10,885 nucleotides of DNA from Nitrospina sp. (GTDB taxonomy: Bacteria > Nitrospinota > Nitrospinia > Nitrospinales > VA-1), in assembly GCA_003545625.1 (NCBI GenBank), contig DODH01000268.1, forward strand, positions 1-10,885. The letters run 5' to 3'. The stretch's first letter is position 1, and each line of letters begins with the position of its first letter. The position numbers were made by a program, and so were the translations under genes. Shown in pieces: positions 6,689-10,885 of the stretch. Under the pieces are notes generated by a model that saw nothing but the letters and a program-made list of their open reading frames with translations, searched no databases and had not been told where the DNA came from.

Positions 6689-7567
6689 CTAGTGGCGCGG
6701 GTGGAACTGGTCGTGGACTTCCAACATTCTTTTCGCAAGGATATGGGTATAGATTTGCGTGGTGGAGATATCGGCATGACCCAGCATCTGCTGGACCGAC
6801 CTTAAATCGGCTCCCCTTTCCAATAAATGCGTCGCGAAGGCGTGTCTCAAGGTATGCGGGGACACCGTGGCTTTAATATTGCTCTGACGCACATACCCTT
6901 TTAATAACTTCCAGAATCCTTGCCGGGTCATAGCTTTTCCCCGCCGGGTCAGGAACAATTCTTCCACCTTTTGCCCCTTCGCCAGGACAGGCCGGGAATT
7001 CAATAAATAGTCTTCCAGCACCCTTCTCGCAACCATCCCTATTGGAACAATGCGTTCTTTGGCCCCCTTCCCCATGGTTCTCAGGCTACCCGTAACCAAA
7101 TCCAGATTATGCCCTTTTACTGATATCAGTTCTGAGACACGCATTCCCGTTGCGTATAAAACCTCCAGCATGGCCTGATTTCGCAAGCCAATGGGAGTGT
7201 CCAGATCAGGACAACGCAAAAGTTTGTCAACATCGGTCAGGGACAGAATATCGGGAAGCTTTCTCCACCTGCGCGGAGTCTCTAAAATCTCTGCGGGATT
7301 TTCTTTGAGTTGCTTGTCCTCGCACAAATAACGGAAAAAAGATTTGATCGACGACAAACTCCGGGCAATGGAAGAAGTTGACAATCCCTCATCACGCAAT
7401 AAAAGCAGAAAACCACGAATTTGCGCAGTTGTCAGAGAGGACACTTCAATATCCGGGAAAGCATTGGCCAAACGCCCGAGATCCCGGCAATAACCCGCTA
7501 CCGTGTGAGGCGAATGCCTTTTTTCAATGCGTAAATATTCGGAAAACTCCTGAATTAATGCATGCAT
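6689..7567 (-). CDS. xerD: Tyrosine recombinase XerD
   Basis: Site-specific recombinase that, with a XerC partner and FtsK, resolves chromosome dimers at dif. It has 292 residues, normal for Xer proteins. An N-terminal SAM-like DNA-binding domain (about 1-90, FSEYLRIEKRHSPHTVAGYCRDL) precedes the catalytic domain (about 105-290). All catalytic residues are visible: Arg143 (ATGMRVSEL), Lys167 (MGKGAKER), His238 and Arg241 (SPHTLRH), His264 (MLGHADISTTQ) and the nucleophile Tyr273 (IYTH). XerD rather than XerC is favoured by LTRQGFWK-like MTRQGFWK and the FHPRH terminus. The ATG at 7567 lacks a Shine-Dalgarno sequence, and a promoter lies so close that the mRNA may be leaderless. The TAG stop abuts the composite repeat. 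Confidence 0.92.
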   Translation of the reverse strand: MHALIQEFSEYLRIEKRHSPHTVAGYCRDLGRLANAFPDIEVSSLTTAQIRGFLLLLRDEGLSTSSIARSLSSIKSFFRYLCEDKQLKENPAEILETPRRWRKLPDILSLTDVDKLLRCPDLDTPIGLRNQAMLEVLYATGMRVSELISVKGHNLDLVTGSLRTMGKGAKERIVPIGMVARRVLEDYLLNSRPVLAKGQKVEELFLTRRGKAMTRQGFWKLLKGYVRQSNIKATVSPHTLRHAFATHLLERGADLRSVQQMLGHADISTTQIYTHILAKRMLEVHDQFHPRH

Positions 7568-7573
7568 AGAAAA

Positions 7574-7602
7574 ATTATGCTATAAATATCAATAAGTTAC
7601 AA
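7574..7602 (-). promoter_or_regulatory. Candidate xerD promoter giving a leaderless transcript
   Basis: On the minus strand, TTGTAA (7597-7602, 4 of 6) and CATAAT (7574-7579, 5 of 6) are separated by 17 bp. Only 6 nt separate the -10 from the xerD ATG at 7567, so transcription should begin at or within a base or two of the A of ATG. This agrees with the absence of any ribosome binding site. Confidence 0.5.
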
Positions 7603-7819
7603 TTATTATTTTGGTTTTTTTCCTGCAATCTGTTAAGCTAACGCATTATTTATCATGGATAGAAACACTAGAACAATGAAATTAACCCCCTATTGGTTTA
7701 TCCCCTTCCATAAGCTTCGGATTGCTTGACCTCTCCCGTAGTAGATCGTTGTTGAAATTCCCACTTATTTAGCATTCATCACATTCAAACTTAACCTTTT
7801 TATATAACAGGCATTTATT
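7603..7819. other. Divergent xerD-typA intergenic region
   Basis: This is the remainder of the 252-bp gap between divergent genes. It is AT-rich with no convincing open frame. On the plus strand, TATATA/TATAAC near 7801-7808 could be a -10 for typA, but I find no good -35 at normal spacing. TTGAAA at 7752-7757 lacks a matching -10. The typA promoter is therefore not assigned. Confidence 0.35.
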
Positions 7820-9655
7820 GTGAAACAGGAATCAATTAGAAATATTGGAATCATTGCCCATGTTGATCATGGAAAAACTACGTTGGTCGATTGCCTTCTT
7901 AGACAAAGCGGGATGTTCCGGGACAACGAGCTCTCGGGAACCTGCATCATGGACAGCAACGAATTGGAAAAAGAACGGGGAATCACCATTTTTTCCAAAA
8001 ACGCAGCAATAAAATACAAGGGTTACAAAATCAATATCGTAGATACCCCCGGCCATGCGGATTTTGGCGGGGAAGTAGAACGAATTTTAAAAATGGTTAA
8101 TGGGGTCCTGCTTCTTGCCGATGCCGTAGAGGGTCCAATGCCGCAGACCCGGTTTGTTTTGAAAAAAGCTCTCGAACTGGGACTAAAACCTATTGTCGTT
8201 ATCAACAAAATCGATCGCCCCGCAGCCCGGATCGATGAGGTGGTCAATGAAGTTTTTGATTTGTTCGTCGAACTTGGCGCTAATGACGAACAATTAGACT
8301 TCTCCATTATTTACACTTCGGCCAAGCAGGGAATCTCAAGACTCACACCCGAAGCTCCCGATCAGGATATCACCCCTCTTCTTGATCTGATTATCGAAAA
8401 AGTTCCTTCCCATCAGGGCGACCCCGATGGTCCCTTTCAAATGCTGGTTTCCTCCATGGATTATGACGATTACGTCGGAAGGATCGCGATTGGGAAAATC
8501 ACACGGGGACAGATCAAGATAAAAACCCCCTATACCCAGATTGATCGGCAGGGAGATATGCAGGTTTTTACCCCATCAAAACTATATTGCTATGAAGGAC
8601 TGAAAAAAGTGGAATCGCCAATCGCGGTCACCGGGGACATTATTGGAATCGCCGGAATGAAAGAAGTAGAAATCGGCGAAACCATTGCGGACTCAAGTTG
8701 CCCGGAACCGCTTCCGGTCATTGAAATTGACGAACCCACTCTGGCTATTCATTTTTGTACCAACACCTCGCCTTTCGCCGGACGGGAAGGCGAATTTGTC
8801 ACTTCCCGGCAATTACGTGATCGTCTATTTAGGGAAATCCGTTCCAATGTTTCTCTCAGGGTGGAGGAAACCGACACGCAGGACACCTTCAAGGTTTCCG
8901 GGCGAGGTGAGTTGCATTTAACTATTCTGATAGAAACCATGCGACGTGAGGGCTACGAGTTTTCCGTTTCCAGACCGGAAGTTTTAATCAAAAACATTGA
9001 TGGAGTTCCCCACGAACCGGAAGAGTTTGTGATGCTGGATATTGAAGACACTTATGTGGGGCCCATTATGGAAGCCATAGGACAACGAAAAGCCAGCCTA
9101 AAAAACATGATTCAAGGGGAAGCCCTTGTGCGGCTTGAATTCGTTATTCCCACACGTGGACTTTTTGGGTTTCGTTCAGAATTTCTCACGCTAACCAAAG
9201 GCACGGGAATCATCAATCGTAATTTTCACAACTTCATCCCGCACTGCGGTGAAATCGCTCAACGGACCAATGGCGTTTTAATCGCCATGGAAAATGGGAA
9301 AACAACCGGTTTCTCCCTGTTTAATTTACAGGAAAGGGGCACCATGTTTCTCGGACCTGCCGAGGAAATTTATACCGGCATGCTTGTCGGAGTAAACAAT
9401 AAAGATAACGATCTGGTAGTCAATATCTGCAAGGAAAAAAAGTTGAGCAATATGCGCGCCTCCGGCTCTGACGTGAATATCATTCTCACTCCTCCATTAA
9501 AAATGAGTCTGGAGCAGATTCTTGGTTTTCTGAATGAAGACGAATTGGCAGAGATCACTCCGAAGAGCCTGCGGTTGAGAAAAAAGATCTTGAACGAAAA
9601 TGATAGAAAAAGATTTGGAAGAGCACGCAATGCCATTCCCGTCCCAGTGTCCTGA
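7820..9655 (+). CDS. typA: Ribosome-associated translational GTPase TypA/BipA
   Basis: A 611-residue GTPase of the EF-G/LepA superfamily that binds the 70S ribosome at the EF-G site and helps 50S assembly and stress adaptation. Motifs by residue are G1 AHVDHGKT (13-20), G2 RGITI (53-57), G3 DTPGH (75-79), G4 NKID (129-132) and G5 SAK (167-169). Domain II, the EF-G-like domains ([21 protein letters not shown]) and the BipA-specific C-terminal domain (about 480-600, ending [13 protein letters not shown]) follow in order. Length and all domains are complete. GTG at 7820 is the start, because [19 protein letters not shown] matches the family start closely. The ribosome binding site is weak (CAGG). 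Confidence 0.97.
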   Translation: MKQESIRNIGIIAHVDHGKTTLVDCLLRQSGMFRDNELSGTCIMDSNELEKERGITIFSKNAAIKYKGYKINIVDTPGHADFGGEVERILKMVNGVLLLADAVEGPMPQTRFVLKKALELGLKPIVVINKIDRPAARIDEVVNEVFDLFVELGANDEQLDFSIIYTSAKQGISRLTPEAPDQDITPLLDLIIEKVPSHQGDPDGPFQMLVSSMDYDDYVGRIAIGKITRGQIKIKTPYTQIDRQGDMQVFTPSKLYCYEGLKKVESPIAVTGDIIGIAGMKEVEIGETIADSSCPEPLPVIEIDEPTLAIHFCTNTSPFAGREGEFVTSRQLRDRLFREIRSNVSLRVEETDTQDTFKVSGRGELHLTILIETMRREGYEFSVSRPEVLIKNIDGVPHEPEEFVMLDIEDTYVGPIMEAIGQRKASLKNMIQGEALVRLEFVIPTRGLFGFRSEFLTLTKGTGIINRNFHNFIPHCGEIAQRTNGVLIAMENGKTTGFSLFNLQERGTMFLGPAEEIYTGMLVGVNNKDNDLVVNICKEKKLSNMRASGSDVNIILTPPLKMSLEQILGFLNEDELAEITPKSLRLRKKILNENDRKRFGRARNAIPVPVS

Positions 9656-9727
9656 TTGTTCCATTTTCATTGCCCGGATTTTTGAAATGAAGTAGAATCA
9701 GCCACCTTTCAAATGTCGAGGATTATT

Positions 9728-9755
9728 CTTGAAAAATGTTAATTCGTTTTTCAAG
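9728..9755. repeat. Perfect 9-bp inverted repeat after typA
   Basis: CTTGAAAAA (9728-9736) and TTTTTCAAG (9747-9755) are exact reverse complements around a 10-nt loop. The stem is AT-rich and is not followed by a T run on the plus strand. That makes it a poor intrinsic terminator; an operator-like site or a weak hairpin is equally possible. Confidence 0.5.
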
Positions 9756-9798
9756 CCCCAAAACTTTTTCGATAAACAAACCCATCACAAATTATAAA

Positions 9799-9818
9799 CC
9801 GGGATAATATTTATCCGG
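9799..9818. repeat. Inverted repeat just upstream of fbp
   Basis: GGATAA (9802-9807) and TTATCC (9811-9816) pair around TAT, and CCGG on the left pairs with the right GG end if one G is bulged. It ends 13 nt before the fbp ATG, so it could be a regulator-binding site or a hairpin affecting initiation. The function is unknown. Confidence 0.4.
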
Positions 9819-9831
9819 TAATTGGATTCCT

Positions 9832-10866
9832 ATGGAACGTACAACCCTCGTTCAACACATCAGACAGCAGGAAAAAGCTAATCCCGGAGCAACCGGTGAG
9901 TTCAGTAGCCTGATGAATGAAATCATGGTGGCGGCAAAGATCATTTCTCTTCAGGTCAATAGCGCAGGGATCGGGGAGGATATTTTTGGGCTTACCGGAA
10001 AAATAAATGTTCATGGAGAAGAAGTTAAAAAACTGGATGAGTTTTCCGACATCACTTTTACAAAAATTATAGGTCAGTCTGGCACAGTATGTGCCATCAC
10101 TTCTGAAGAAAAAGAAGAGCCTTACATCATTCCCTCTGAAGACAATCCTGGAAAATATTTATTTATGATGGATCCTCTGGATGGTTCTTCCAATATCGAT
10201 GTCAATGTCAACATCGGCACGATATTTTCCATCTACAGGAAGAAAAGTTTGGGCGATAGCGTCACGGACGAAGATCTCCTGCAAAAAGGTGGGGCCCAAA
10301 TTGCCGCAGGTTACATCGTATATGGTTCCAGCACGATTTTTGTCTACACATCCGGTCAAGGTGTCCACGGGTTTACGCTTGACCCGACACTGGGTGAGTT
10401 TTTCCTCTCTCATCCCGATCTGGTTATCCCTGAGCAGGGCTCTACCTATAGCATCAACGAAGGCAACTGGGTGATTTGGGATGAATCACAAAAGGACTTG
10501 GTGGCTTATTTAAAGGAAGACGATTCCTCCACAGGGCGGCCCTATAAATTACGTTACATAGGTTCACTGGTGGCAGATTTTCACAGGACTTTATTGAAGG
10601 GTGGACTCTTCATGTATCCAAAAGATACGAAAAGTCCTAAAGGAAAATTAAGATTTTCCTTTGAAGCCGCACCCCTGGCTTTCATCGTGGAACAAGCCGG
10701 AGGAAAAGCTTCAACAGGAATCCAACGAATTCTAGATATTACACCAACCGGTATTCACGATCGCTTGCCTCTTTTCATTGGTAGCAAAAAAGATGTGGAA
10801 ATGGCAGAAGAACGCCTCGCAGCTACAGTAAAAAAGGACAGTTGGTTCAAATGGTTAAGCGGCTAA
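9832..10866 (+). CDS. fbp: Fructose-1,6-bisphosphatase class I
   Basis: Hydrolyses fructose-1,6-bisphosphate to fructose-6-phosphate in gluconeogenesis or, if the host fixes CO2, the Calvin cycle. It has 344 residues, normal for class I. The metal-binding signature DPLDGSSNID is at residues 114-123, preceded by acidic residues that include SEE at 91-93. Substrate-site segments RYIGSLVADFHRTLLKGG and the C-terminal KLRFSFEAAPLAFIVEQAGG are present. The start ATG at 9832 gives the expected N-terminus (TTLVQHI), with only a weak GGA upstream. It is the second plus-strand gene, 176 bp after typA, and its TAA is immediately followed by a P-box repeat. No redox-regulatory cysteines are obvious. Confidence 0.97.
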   Translation: MERTTLVQHIRQQEKANPGATGEFSSLMNEIMVAAKIISLQVNSAGIGEDIFGLTGKINVHGEEVKKLDEFSDITFTKIIGQSGTVCAITSEEKEEPYIIPSEDNPGKYLFMMDPLDGSSNIDVNVNIGTIFSIYRKKSLGDSVTDEDLLQKGGAQIAAGYIVYGSSTIFVYTSGQGVHGFTLDPTLGEFFLSHPDLVIPEQGSTYSINEGNWVIWDESQKDLVAYLKEDDSSTGRPYKLRYIGSLVADFHRTLLKGGLFMYPKDTKSPKGKLRFSFEAAPLAFIVEQAGGKASTGIQRILDITPTGIHDRLPLFIGSKKDVEMAEERLAATVKKDSWFKWLSG

Positions 10867-10885
10867 CCGGCGAGCCGCCGGTGGC
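10867..10885 (+). repeat. GC-rich palindrome (P box), copy E, truncated by window end
   Basis: CCGGCGAGCCGCCGGTGGC begins at the first base after the fbp stop and is identical over 19 bp to 6505-6523. The element very likely continues past the window. It reads in the same direction relative to fbp as copy B does relative to rpmF. Confidence 0.8.

Larger units (their letters stand above)
9656..9831. other. typA-fbp spacer with two inverted repeats
   Basis: No gene is seen. It contains a perfect 9-bp inverted repeat (9728-9755) and a second near-perfect one (9799-9818), described separately. No strong sigma70 promoter for fbp was found by eye. The only hint of a ribosome binding site for fbp is a GGA about 6 nt before its ATG. 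Confidence 0.4.

Noticed and set aside
6689..7567. xerD as an integrase of a mobile island or integron
   Set aside because: Its length, FHPRH end and catalytic context match housekeeping XerD, the neighbours are core genes, and no attachment site or cargo is seen.
7574..7602. Possible dif site near xerD
   Set aside because: The stretch has AT-rich pieces like GCATAA, but the two 11-bp Xer arms with a 6-bp centre do not line up. The promoter reading explains it better.

Overview
This window carries a compact, conserved bacterial housekeeping region. Ten genes lie on the minus strand and two on the plus strand. Read in transcription order, the minus-strand set is xerD, yceD, rpmF, plsX, fabH, fabD, fabG, acpP, fabF and the 5' end of rnc. 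Across a divergent intergenic region, the plus strand carries typA (bipA) and fbp (class I fructose-1,6-bisphosphatase). The order yceD-rpmF-plsX-fabH-fabD-fabG-acpP-fabF-rnc is widespread in Gram-negative bacteria. With the moderate base composition and the xerD/typA/fbp neighbourhood, a Desulfobacterota- or Nitrospinota-like lineage is plausible, but this is a low-confidence guess because no rRNA or lineage marker is present.

Layout. 1-5438: a tightly packed fatty-acid/phospholipid block (rnc', fabF, acpP, fabG, fabD, fabH, plsX) with gaps of 8-18 bp or short overlaps. 5439-5664: a spacer holding a roughly 99-bp repeat element next to the rpmF stop. 5665-6387: rpmF (ribosomal protein L32) and yceD (DUF177). 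6388-6688: a non-coding stretch holding a good sigma70-type promoter for yceD and a GC-rich composite repeat that reaches to the xerD stop. 6689-7567: xerD, with a promoter that suggests a leaderless mRNA. 7568-7819: divergent intergenic region. 7820-9655: typA. 9656-9831: spacer with two inverted repeats. 9832-10866: fbp. 10867-10885: a further repeat copy, cut by the window edge.

How the genes work together. FabD loads malonyl onto the acyl carrier protein AcpP. FabH starts chains from acetyl-CoA, FabG reduces the 3-ketoacyl-ACP, and FabF extends chains. PlsX takes long acyl groups from ACP to acyl-phosphate for phospholipid synthesis. YceD and L32 link the cluster to 50S ribosome production, and RNase III (rnc) to rRNA processing. 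XerD is the chromosome-dimer recombinase, TypA a ribosome-binding GTPase, and Fbp a gluconeogenic or Calvin-cycle enzyme.

The genes themselves are ordinary. The part that deserves attention is a family of small GC-rich repeats. It has a palindromic P box (CCGGCGAGCCGCCGG) and a Q box (TTGGCCCCACGCCnAGTGG), and copies lie within 0-3 nt of the stop codons of three unrelated genes (rpmF, xerD, fbp). I recognise no defence system, CRISPR array, insertion sequence with a transposase, tRNA or rRNA here.
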